A DNA stretch of 19,788 nucleotides from Verrucomicrobia bacterium UBA1629 (GTDB lineage Bacteria; Verrucomicrobiota; Kiritimatiellia; RFP12; UBA1067), in NCBI GenBank assembly GCA_002321305.1, contig DCMF01000017.1, forward strand, positions 72,744 to 92,531, given 5' to 3'. Below, in pieces: positions 1-7,086 of the stretch; within the stretch, counting starts at the first letter, position 1, and every line of letters begins with the position of its first letter. The notes below the pieces were generated by a model. That model did not search any database and was not told where the DNA came from. It saw nothing but the letters and a program-made list of their open reading frames with translations. Both the position numbers and the translations under genes were made by a program.

Positions 1-987
1 CAGCCCCCCCCCCCCCCCCGAAACTGCACGAAACACGTAAATATCAAGCGTTTTATTTGAGTTAACGCTCCAATAGCGCAACGCACCGTCCGGCTCGACC
101 GTCACGAAGTCGGCGTCTTTCCCGTACGGCGTGTAGACCTTCTCATACGTCCTCCGCAGTTTCAGGTACAGCTCGTTGACCGCGACACGCTCCGCCTCGA
201 ACGTCGGCGCCGCGCCAAACCGCCACGCCCGCAGCTCGAGATCCGTGTAGAACAGGCGCACGCCGCATTTCGGGATGACGCGCTTCTCGAACACGTCGAA
301 GACCTCCGACGCCTCGACGAGATAGCACAGTTCCAGCGCCTTGCGGTAGGCGCGGATGGAGTTCGCCGCAAGCACCCGTCCGCACACGCGCAGTTCCGCC
401 GCGACCTCGCGTAGGGTCGTCCGCTCGCCCAGACGGTCAGAGATGTACTCCGCCAGCGCCTCCTTTGCCCGGATGTCCGGGTGGTTCACGCAGCAGGCGA
501 CGTCGCGCATGAAGATCTCGCACCAGATCCGCTCCAGTACGCAGGTCGAGCGCGGCTGGGCCGGGTCTGGCCACAGGCGGAACGCGCAGACCCACGGATA
601 CGGACGAAACGCCTCGTCGCCCGCTCCGATGGCGGTCGCCGTAGACGACGCGACCCAGACGTTCCACGCCGGCAGCTCGTGCAGGCGGTGCAGAAGCTCC
701 GCGTGCGCGCCGATGCGGCCGATCTCGTCGAGGAACAGGTAGCGCGCCATTGCGCACCCCGGCAGACGGTGCAGGAACGCCAACACGTCATCCGCCGTCT
801 TCAGGTGGCGAAACCGCACGTCCTCGAAATCGATGGACACGAGCCGCGCGTCGTCCACGCCGCGTGCACGGATCAGGTTCCGCACCACCTCCAGCGCGCC
901 CGTCTTGTTCGCGCCGCGCACGCCGACGATCGCCTTGACACACGTCTCGTCCAGATGGGCCGCCGCCCAGCTCTCCAAATCGGACAT
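1..987 (-). CDS. AAA_14/DUF4143-type ATPase, 3' end cut by window edge
   Basis: The minus-strand frame from ATG at 987 is open for 329 codons to the window edge, so the C-terminus is missing. It reads like the AAA_14 plus DUF4143 family of ATPases often found in anaerobes, whose cellular role is poorly defined. A Walker A-like motif GVRGANKT lies at residues 22-29; the usual Gly before Lys is Asn, so ATP binding may be altered. Walker B is intact (YLFLDEIG, residues 83-90). A VASSTATAI segment matches the sensor region (usually GSS). Near the end, GKDADFVTVEPDG resembles the nuclease-like tail of DUF4143. The start lies 5 nt after the pflA stop, so the two are probably co-transcribed, although no functional link is evident. 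The last codons run into a 16-C homopolymer (poly-G in the gene). Family assignment is by motif recall; I could not align it. Confidence 0.72.
   Translation of the reverse strand, partial: MSDLESWAAAHLDETCVKAIVGVRGANKTGALEVVRNLIRARGVDDARLVSIDFEDVRFRHLKTADDVLAFLHRLPGCAMARYLFLDEIGRIGAHAELLHRLHELPAWNVWVASSTATAIGAGDEAFRPYPWVCAFRLWPDPAQPRSTCVLERIWCEIFMRDVACCVNHPDIRAKEALAEYISDRLGERTTLREVAAELRVCGRVLAANSIRAYRKALELCYLVEASEVFDVFEKRVIPKCGVRLFYTDLELRAWRFGAAPTFEAERVAVNELYLKLRRTYEKVYTPYGKDADFVTVEPDGALRYWSVNSNKTLDIYVFRAVSGGGGGL
4..19. repeat. C16 homopolymer at window edge
   Basis: Sixteen consecutive C residues lie at 4-19 and read as poly-G (poly-Gly codons) at the truncated 3' end of the ATPase gene. 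No other homopolymer in the window comes close to this length. It could be a slippage tract, but a poly-G run beside a sequence end is also a classic read artefact. Confidence 0.9.
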
Positions 988-992
988 CGGCG

Positions 993-1721
993 TCAGGACG
1001 CGGGCGCAACTGGGCTTCCCGTCAGCAGCGCGCGGGCGCGGGCGACTTCGGCCTCCGTCGGCGGACGCGCGTCCGCGAGCGTGTAGGCGAGGCCGAGCGC
1101 CTCCCACTTGTGGACGCCGAGCGCGTGGTACGGCAGCACCTCGACGCGGCGGACGTTCGGGAGCGTGCGGATGAAGTCGCCCGTCCGCCGGAGGTCGTCT
1201 TCGCCGTCCGTGAGGCCGGGCACGAGCACGCGGCGGATCCAGACGGCCGTGCCGAGCTCGGCGAGATACCGCGCGCAGTCGAGGACAGGCGCGTTGTCCG
1301 CGCCCGTCAGCGCGCGGTGCGCGTCCGCATCGAAGAGCTTGAGGTCGAGCAGCACGGTGTCCGTCGCGCGCAGCAGCCGCTCCTGCGCCGCGTCGCCGCG
1401 CCGGAAGCAGCCCGCCGCCGTGTCGAGGCACGTCGTCGCGCCGGCCACGTGCGCCTTCTCGAAGAGGTCGGCGACTTCGGCGGCCTGCAGCATCGGCTCG
1501 CCGCCGGAGACGGTGATGCCGCCCTCCGCACCCCAGTACGTCCGGTAGCGGAGCGCGCGGGCCAGCACGTCGTCCGCCGTCGCCTCGAGCGCGGGCGGCT
1601 TCGCCCACGTGTCGGGGTTGTGGCAGTAGCGGCAGCGGAACGGGCAGCCGCTCAGGAAGGCGATGAACCGGATGCCCGGCCCGTCCGCCGCACCAAAGGT
1701 CTCAAACGAATGTATTTTCAT
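993..1721 (-). CDS. pflA: Pyruvate formate-lyase activating enzyme (radical SAM)
   Basis: This 242-residue radical SAM protein installs the glycyl radical on pyruvate formate-lyase using S-adenosylmethionine and a [4Fe-4S] cluster. The start MKIHSFETFGAADGPGIRF matches the family N-terminus. The cluster motif CxxxCxxC is seen as CPFRCRYC at about residues 25-32, followed by HNPDTW. A Gly-rich SAM-binding segment, TVSGGEP, is also present. The length is normal for PflA (about 245). The frame stays open 34 codons further upstream, but that part runs through the promoter and has no family similarity, so I chose ATG at 1721. It lies downstream of pflB, its substrate, but has its own promoter beyond the pflB terminator-like hairpin. 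The ATPase gene follows after 5 nt. Confidence 0.95.
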   Translation of the reverse strand: MKIHSFETFGAADGPGIRFIAFLSGCPFRCRYCHNPDTWAKPPALEATADDVLARALRYRTYWGAEGGITVSGGEPMLQAAEVADLFEKAHVAGATTCLDTAAGCFRRGDAAQERLLRATDTVLLDLKLFDADAHRALTGADNAPVLDCARYLAELGTAVWIRRVLVPGLTDGEDDLRRTGDFIRTLPNVRRVEVLPYHALGVHKWEALGLAYTLADARPPTEAEVARARALLTGSPVAPAS

Positions 1722-1742
1722 GGTCTTTGCTCTTGGTCCGTT

Positions 1743-1751
1743 ATTATACCA
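1743..1751 (-). promoter_or_regulatory. Extended -10 promoter of pflA
   Basis: TGGTATAAT on the minus strand, 21 nt before the pflA ATG. No TTGACA-like hexamer is visible 16-18 bp upstream. The expected transcript leader would be about 14 nt, and no clear Shine-Dalgarno sequence is present. Confidence 0.75.
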
Positions 1752-1791
1752 AAATTCCCCGTTCGCCACGCCGCATGGCACACCCCCAAAG

Positions 1792-1827
1792 ACAGGTGGG
1801 GCGGGCCATGCGGCCCGTCCCACCTGT
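1792..1827 (-). terminator. Terminator-like hairpin after pflB
   Basis: The arms at 1792-1807 and 1812-1827 form a 16-bp stem with a single G-T wobble around a 4-nt loop. On the minus strand the hairpin is followed by TCTTTGGGGG, a weak T tract. It sits 31 nt beyond the pflB stop and upstream of the pflA promoter, so it probably ends or attenuates the pflB transcript. Confidence 0.7.
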
Positions 1828-1858
1828 TCGTTGCGTCCTGCGCAGCCTGCCGGCCCGG

Positions 1859-4108
1859 TTAGAGGCTCTTGTGGCAGGTGCGGCTGATGACGTCGAGCTG
1901 CTGCTCGCGCGTCAGGTCGATGAACTTCACCGCATAGCCCGAGACGCGGATCGTGAAGTTCGCGTACTCCGGCTTCTCCGGATGCTCCATCGCGTCGATC
2001 AGCTTCTCCGTGCCGAAGACGTTCACGTTCAGGTGATGCGCCCCCTGCGAGAAGTAGCCGTCCAGCACGCGCGCAAGCGTCGTCTCCCGCGTCGCCTCGT
2101 CGTTGCCGAGGGCCGAGGGGTGGATCGTCTGCGTGTTGGAGATGCCGTCCAGCGCATACTCGTACGGAAGCTTCGCGACCGAGTTGAGCGAGGCGAGAAG
2201 CCCGTGCTGCTCGGCGCCGTAGGACGGGTTCGCCCCCGGCGACAGCGGCTCGCCCGCCTTGCGCCCGTCGGGCATCGCGCCCGTCGCCTTGCCGTAGACG
2301 ACGTTCGACGTGATCGTGAGGATCGAGGTCGTCGGCGTCGCGTGACGGTAGGTGTGGTGGCTGCGCACCTTGTTCATGAACTCCTTGAGGAGCGCCTTCG
2401 CGATGTCGTCCGCCCGCGCGTCGTCGTTGCCGTAGCGCGGGAAGTCGCCTTCGATCTTGTAGTCGACCGCAAGCCCCGTCTCGTCACGGATCACGCTGAC
2501 CTTCGCGTACTTGATCGCCGAGAGCGAGTCGACCGCGTGCGAGAAGCCCGCGATGCCCGTCGCGAACGTGCGCTCCAGGTCGGTGTCGATGAGCGCCATC
2601 TGCGCCGCCTCGTAGTAGTAGCGGTCGTGCATGAAGTGGATGAGGTTCAGCGTGTGGACGTAGAGCCCGGCGAGCCAGTCCATCATCGCGTGATAGGCCT
2701 TCAGCACCTTCTCGTACTCGAGCACGTCGTCCGTGATCGGGCGGAGCTCCGGGCCGACCTGCACATGCGTCTTCTCGTCAACGCCGCCGTTGATGGCGTA
2801 GAGGAGGCACTTCGCGAGGTTGGCGCGCGCGCCGAAGAACTGCATCTCCTTGCCCGTGTGCGTCGCCGAGACGCAGCAGCAGATCGCGTAGTCGTCGCTC
2901 CAGACGCGGCGCATGACCTCGTCGTTCTCGTACTGCACGCTCGACGTCGCGATCGAGATCTTCGCGGCATAGCGCTTGAACGCCTCCGGGAGGCGCGGCG
3001 AGTAGAGGACCGTGAGGTTCGGCTCCGGGCTCGGCCCCATCGTCTCCAGCGTGTGGAGGATGCGGTAGTCGTTCTTCGTGACCATGCTGCGGCCGTCGCC
3101 GCACATGCCCGCGACGTTGATCGTCGCCCAGACGGGGTCGCCCGAGAAGAGCTGGTTGTACTCCGGGATGCGCGCGAACTTGACCATGCGGAACTTGAGG
3201 ACCAGGTGGTCGATCAGCTCCTGCGCGTCGGTCTCGGTCAGGATGCCGCGCTTCAGGTCGCGCTCGATGTAGATGTCAAGGAACGTCGAGATGCGGCCGA
3301 TGGACATCGCCGCGCCGTTCTGCGTCTTGATCGCCGCGAGATAGCCGAAGTACGTCCACTGCACCGCCTCGCGCGCGTTCGTCGCCGGCTGGGAGATGTC
3401 GTAGCCGTAGCTCGCCGCCATGACCTTCATCGCCTTCAGCGCGCGGATCTGCTCGGCGACCTCCTCGCGGCCGCGGATCACGTCCTCCGGCATCGAGCCG
3501 ACGCCGACCATCGGCAGGTCGCGCTCCTTGCCCTCGATCAGGCGGTCAATGCCGTAGAGCGCGACGCGGCGGTAGTCGCCGACGATGCGCCCGCGCCCGT
3601 AGGTGTCCGGCAGGCCCGTGATGATCTTGTTCTTGCGCGCCTTGCGCATTTCGGGCGTGTACGCGTCGTAGACGCCCTGGTTGTGCGTCTTGTGGTACTC
3701 GGTGAAGATGTGGTGCAGCTCGGGGTTCGGCGTGTAGCCGTAGGTCGTCAGCGCCTCTTCGGCCATCTTGATGCCGCCGTAGGGCATGAACGCGCGCTTG
3801 AGCGGCTTGTCGGTCTGGAGGCCGACGATCTTCTCGAGGTCCTTGTCGAGGTAGCCCGGCTTGTGCGAAGTGATGGACGAGACGATGTCGGTGTCCATGT
3901 CAAGGACGCCGCCCCTCGCGCGTTCCTCCTTCTGCAGGGCCTGCAGCTTGTCCCAGAGGGCGGTCGTCGCCTCCGTCGCGCCCGCGAGGAACGACGCATC
4001 GCCCTCATACGGCGTGTAGTTCAGGCGAATGAACTCGGCCGGATCGATCTCGTCCTGCCACTCGCCACCGATAAAACCTTCCCATGCGGGATAATCTTTC
4101 TTGCTCAT
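1859..4108 (-). CDS. pflB: Formate C-acetyltransferase (pyruvate formate-lyase)
   Basis: This 749-residue cytosolic glycyl radical enzyme converts pyruvate and CoA to acetyl-CoA and formate under anaerobic conditions. The catalytic cysteine pair is at 411-412 (AICCCVSATHTGKEMQF). The context differs slightly from the E. coli form, with an extra preceding Cys and SAT in place of SPM. The radical-bearing Gly is at 724 in RVSGYAV, 26 residues from the end, as in the family. Other conserved blocks include MPYGGIKMAEEAL and ARANLAKCLLYAINGGVDEK. The length fits E. coli PflB (760). The start at ATG 4108 gives MSKKDYPAWEGF and is only 11 nt from a TATAAT. The cognate activase gene follows as a separate unit. 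The low-oxygen lifestyle of the host follows from this enzyme, which oxygen destroys. Confidence 0.97.
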   Translation of the reverse strand: MSKKDYPAWEGFIGGEWQDEIDPAEFIRLNYTPYEGDASFLAGATEATTALWDKLQALQKEERARGGVLDMDTDIVSSITSHKPGYLDKDLEKIVGLQTDKPLKRAFMPYGGIKMAEEALTTYGYTPNPELHHIFTEYHKTHNQGVYDAYTPEMRKARKNKIITGLPDTYGRGRIVGDYRRVALYGIDRLIEGKERDLPMVGVGSMPEDVIRGREEVAEQIRALKAMKVMAASYGYDISQPATNAREAVQWTYFGYLAAIKTQNGAAMSIGRISTFLDIYIERDLKRGILTETDAQELIDHLVLKFRMVKFARIPEYNQLFSGDPVWATINVAGMCGDGRSMVTKNDYRILHTLETMGPSPEPNLTVLYSPRLPEAFKRYAAKISIATSSVQYENDEVMRRVWSDDYAICCCVSATHTGKEMQFFGARANLAKCLLYAINGGVDEKTHVQVGPELRPITDDVLEYEKVLKAYHAMMDWLAGLYVHTLNLIHFMHDRYYYEAAQMALIDTDLERTFATGIAGFSHAVDSLSAIKYAKVSVIRDETGLAVDYKIEGDFPRYGNDDARADDIAKALLKEFMNKVRSHHTYRHATPTTSILTITSNVVYGKATGAMPDGRKAGEPLSPGANPSYGAEQHGLLASLNSVAKLPYEYALDGISNTQTIHPSALGNDEATRETTLARVLDGYFSQGAHHLNVNVFGTEKLIDAMEHPEKPEYANFTIRVSGYAVKFIDLTREQQLDVISRTCHKSL

Positions 4109-4119
4109 AATGGTTGCGT

Positions 4120-4128
4120 ATTATACCA
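4120..4128 (-). promoter_or_regulatory. Extended -10 promoter of pflB, near-leaderless
   Basis: TGGTATAAT with only 11 nt to the pflB ATG, so the predicted start point leaves a leader of about 5 nt with no room for a Shine-Dalgarno site. The 14-mer TGGTATAATACGCA is identical to the hisI promoter. No -35 is seen. Confidence 0.75.
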
Positions 4129-4185
4129 CATTCCGCGCGCCGAGTGTGAAGCGAAGGCGCCGAAAGCGAATTTCCCCGTCCACGT

Positions 4186-5481
4186 TCAGGCCAGCGCGGC
4201 GAGGATTTCGGGCAGGAGCTGCTTCTTGCGCGAGAGGACGCCCGGCAGGAGCCAGGTGCCGCCGTCGCCGAGGCGGTAGGGCAGCGCGCGGCGGACGGAA
4301 TCCACGCCGCTGAACAGGAGCTCGGAATTGCCGCGCACGGGGTCGGTGACCATGAGGGCCATGAAGTCGAGGCCCTCGCCCTTCACGCGCGCGTCCATCG
4401 CCGCCGCCAGCTCCTTCACATGGCGGTGGAAGACCGCGAGGTTCGACTCCTCGATCTGCGCCAGCACGAACCTCATGCCGTGTTCGGAATACGTCTTCGC
4501 GTCGCTCGCGATCGCCTCGGCCGCGCTCATCGACGCGAGCGGCGACGCGACGGACGACAGGCCCGCGAAGACCGACGCGGCCGTCTCGCCGCAGATCTTC
4601 TCCAGCCAGTCGCACATCGTGCGGTCGGTCTCCGTCGTCGTCGGGGACTGGAAGAGCAGCGTGTCCGCGACGATGCCGGCGATCAGCACGCCCGCGACCT
4701 CGCGCGTCGGCCGCTCGCCCAGGCCGCGGAACATCTTCGCGACGAGCGTGCAGGTCGAGCCGACGGCGTCCGCCGTGTACTTGATCGGGTCGCGCGTCGC
4801 CGAGAACGCCATGCGGTGGTGGTCGACGACCTCCACGACGGGGACCTCCTCCAGGCCGGGAATGCCCTGCTCGGTCTCGTTGTGATCGACGAGGATCATG
4901 CGGAACGGCGGCTCCTCCGCAAACGCCCGCTTGAGGAGCGTGCCCACGAGCCGCCCCTTCTCGTCCACGACCGGGAAGTGGTTGTGCGGATTCTTCAGGA
5001 CGGGCTTGCGGATGTCGTGGATGCGGTCCGTGTCGACGAGCACCTGCGCGCAGTGGTGCAGGGGGGCGTCGCCGACGGGAATCGTGAGGTCGGCCTTGGC
5101 GATGAAGAGCGAGAGGAGCTTCGCGGGCGAGAGCATCCCGGCGAAGCCGCCGTCCGCCGCGCGGACGGCCAGGGACGACTCGCCGCTCGCCTCCAGGATC
5201 TTCAGGGCCTCCACAAGCGGCTGCGCCGACTCGATCAGCGGCAGCGACGTGTCCATCAGGTCCTTCACGCGCACGTAGACGTCGCGCTTCGCCCGGAGGG
5301 GCTTCAGCCTGAAGTGGTCGAAGACCCAGCGCGCCTTCTCCGGCAGGAGGCCCGCGCAAATGGCCTCGACGTCGCACGAGCCCGTGCGACGCCGAAGTTC
5401 CGCGAGCGCGTAGGCGCTCATCACCGAATCCACGTCGGGATTGCGGTGCCCGCAGACGAATGTCCTCAGCTTCAGCGGCAA
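4186..5481 (-). CDS. ppaC: Manganese-dependent inorganic pyrophosphatase with CBS pair (family II, DHH)
   Basis: About 431 residues. Family II pyrophosphatases hydrolyse PPi to two phosphates using Mn/Co. The DHH catalytic motifs are present: GHRNPDVDSV (H12, D16, D18), VDHNE (199-202), VVDHH (220-222) and VADTLLF. The C-terminal DHHA2 signature SRKKQLLP is at 417-424. Residues about 70-185 between the first two motifs form a tandem CBS module (RVKDLMDTSLPLIE through NHFPVVDEKGRLVGTL), which in this family binds adenine nucleotides and regulates activity. The region is shorter than forms that also carry DRTGG. No ATG fits. The frame starts with TTG at 5481, or CTG at 5475, and overlaps the end of oadB, implying translational coupling. 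It is the last gene of the Na+ pump operon. The frame is open far upstream through oadB, but that is only a stop-free shadow. Confidence 0.9.
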   Translation of the reverse strand: MPLKLRTFVCGHRNPDVDSVMSAYALAELRRRTGSCDVEAICAGLLPEKARWVFDHFRLKPLRAKRDVYVRVKDLMDTSLPLIESAQPLVEALKILEASGESSLAVRAADGGFAGMLSPAKLLSLFIAKADLTIPVGDAPLHHCAQVLVDTDRIHDIRKPVLKNPHNHFPVVDEKGRLVGTLLKRAFAEEPPFRMILVDHNETEQGIPGLEEVPVVEVVDHHRMAFSATRDPIKYTADAVGSTCTLVAKMFRGLGERPTREVAGVLIAGIVADTLLFQSPTTTETDRTMCDWLEKICGETAASVFAGLSSVASPLASMSAAEAIASDAKTYSEHGMRFVLAQIEESNLAVFHRHVKELAAAMDARVKGEGLDFMALMVTDPVRGNSELLFSGVDSVRRALPYRLGDGGTWLLPGVLSRKKQLLPEILAALA

Positions 5482-6968
5482 AGCGTGTAGAGGACGCCCG
5501 CCACGACGGCGGAGCCGATGACGCCCGAGACGTTCGGGCCCATCGCCTGCATGAGGATGAAGTTCGTCGGGTCGTTGCCGAGCGACACCTTGTTCGAGAC
5601 GCGCGCGGCCATCGGGACGGCCGAGACGCCCGCCGAGCCGATGAGCGGATTCATCTTCTCCTTCGAGAAGACGTTCATGATCTTCGCCATGATGACGCCG
5701 CCCGCCGTGCCGACGCAGAACGCGACGAGGCCGAGCGCGAGAATCGCGAGCGTCGTCCCGGAGAGGAACTTCTCGCACGCGAGCTTCGAGCCGACCGAGA
5801 GGCCGAGCATGATCGTGACGATGTTGCAGAGCGCGTTCGACATCGTGTCCGCGATGCGCGCGACCGACGGGCCGACTTCCTTCGCGAGGTTGCCGAGCAT
5901 CAGCGCGCCGATGAGCGGCACGGCCGACGGCAGCAGGAGCGCGCAGAGGAGCAGCACGAGCAGCGGGAAGCAGATCTTCTCGATCTTCTTGACGGGACGG
6001 AGCTGCGGCATCTTGATGAGGCGCTCGGCCTTCGTCGTCAGGGCGTTCATGATCGGCGGCTGGATGATCGGGACGAGCGCCATGTAGGAGTAGGCGGCGA
6101 CCGCGATCGCGCCGAGGAGGTCTGGGGCGAGGCGCGACGTGAGCCAGATGGCCGTCGGGCCGTCCGCGCCGCCGATGATGCCGATCGACGCGGCCGCCTT
6201 CAGCGGGTCGCACCCGAAGAAGTCCTGGCCGAAGACCGCGGCGATGCCGAGCGCGCCGAAGAGCGCGAAGAAGATGCCGAACTGCGCCGCGCCGCCGAGG
6301 AGCGCCGCCTTCGGGTTCGCGATCAGCGGCCCGAAGTCCGTCATCGCGCCGACGCCCATGAAGATCATGATCGGGAAGACGCCCGTGTCGATGCCGAAGC
6401 GGAAGAAGTAGTAGAGGAAGCCGCCCGGCTCGACGATGCCGCCCTGCATCACGGGGATGCCCGACTCGAGGAAGGTGATGACGCCGTCATGCAGCATCGC
6501 CGGCGCGGTCACGCCCGCGAGCGGACAGTTCGCGAGCAGGCCGCCGAAGCCGATCGGCAGCAGCAGCAGCGGCTCGAAGCCCTTCACGATCGCGAGGTAG
6601 AGCAGGACGAGGCAGATCGGGATCATGATGAGCTGGCCGACGCCGTAGCGCATGCCGCCCAGCACGTGAACCTCGTGGCCCTCGACGAAGCGCCCGGCGT
6701 CGTCGAAGTAGCCGCCGTGCCACTTCATGTCCTTGTCGTAGTAGCCGTTGCGGTTCGCCGCCTGCGGCTTGGCCTCGGGACGGTCGGCCTCGGCGAAATT
6801 GCCCGTGATGTACGCGGGAGCCTCCTGCTTGCCGAACGAGCAGAGGCCCGTGTCGGCCCACATGTCCGTCACCTTGCCGAGCGTGCCCATCCACGCCGGC
6901 TTCTCGTCGCCCGCGAACGCGGCGCAACAGCCCGCCGCCACGAGCAGAGTCATCAGAAACTTCTTCAT
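5472..6968 (-). CDS. oadB: Na+-translocating decarboxylase, beta subunit
   Basis: This 498-residue integral membrane subunit decarboxylates carboxybiotin and exports Na+. Conserved beta-subunit blocks are visible: GGADGPTAIW with D269, the acidic residue implicated in Na+ passage in the family, and GNDPTNFILMQAMGPN near the C-terminus. Many hydrophobic segments lie from about residue 106 onward. It is longer than typical OadB (about 430). The first 20 residues look like a signal peptide (MKKFLMTLLVAAGCCAAFAG), and about 85 hydrophilic residues follow before the first conserved helix, probably a periplasmic domain. The ATG at 6968 lies 118 nt after oadA, beyond a large inverted repeat. Its stop overlaps the ppaC start. 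Substrate specificity cannot be read from the beta subunit. Confidence 0.93.
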   Translation of the reverse strand: MKKFLMTLLVAAGCCAAFAGDEKPAWMGTLGKVTDMWADTGLCSFGKQEAPAYITGNFAEADRPEAKPQAANRNGYYDKDMKWHGGYFDDAGRFVEGHEVHVLGGMRYGVGQLIMIPICLVLLYLAIVKGFEPLLLLPIGFGGLLANCPLAGVTAPAMLHDGVITFLESGIPVMQGGIVEPGGFLYYFFRFGIDTGVFPIMIFMGVGAMTDFGPLIANPKAALLGGAAQFGIFFALFGALGIAAVFGQDFFGCDPLKAAASIGIIGGADGPTAIWLTSRLAPDLLGAIAVAAYSYMALVPIIQPPIMNALTTKAERLIKMPQLRPVKKIEKICFPLLVLLLCALLLPSAVPLIGALMLGNLAKEVGPSVARIADTMSNALCNIVTIMLGLSVGSKLACEKFLSGTTLAILALGLVAFCVGTAGGVIMAKIMNVFSKEKMNPLIGSAGVSAVPMAARVSNKVSLGNDPTNFILMQAMGPNVSGVIGSAVVAGVLYTLCR

Positions 6969-6988
6969 TGTTCTGTCTTGCCTTTTTT

Positions 6989-7075
6989 AACTCCGATTCG
7001 TCCGATGCTCCGCTAACGCTCCGCATCTTTTTGGAAAGGCGAAGCGGTAGCGTAGCCCTCGGTCTCATCGGAGTT
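6989..7075. repeat. Nested inverted repeat in the oadA-oadB gap
   Basis: Outer arms AACTCCGAT (6989-6997) and ATCGGAGTT (7067-7075) pair perfectly. Inner arms 7011-7020 and 7043-7052 pair over 10 bp with one mismatch. The resulting long hairpin fills most of the gap. On the minus strand it is followed by six A, not T, so it is not a classic intrinsic terminator for the operon. An mRNA stability or processing element, or a small REP/MITE-like insertion, is more plausible. Confidence 0.75.
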
Positions 7076-7086
7076 GATTCATCACC

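Noticed and set aside
162..1009. Several short minus-strand frames suggesting a broken gene
   Set aside because: They lie in other frames; one uninterrupted frame from 987 to the edge carries Walker B and the family features, so no frameshift is needed.
1727..4279. A plus-strand frame of 850 codons opposite pflB
   Set aside because: It is Arg/Val/Leu/Asp-rich antisense sequence of a GC-rich gene with no family features; pflB on the other strand is complete and conserved.
4186..6213. A 675-residue pyrophosphatase with a long N-terminal extension
   Set aside because: The extra part runs through the conserved oadB gene in another frame; the family N-terminus GHRNPD starts just after the oadB end.
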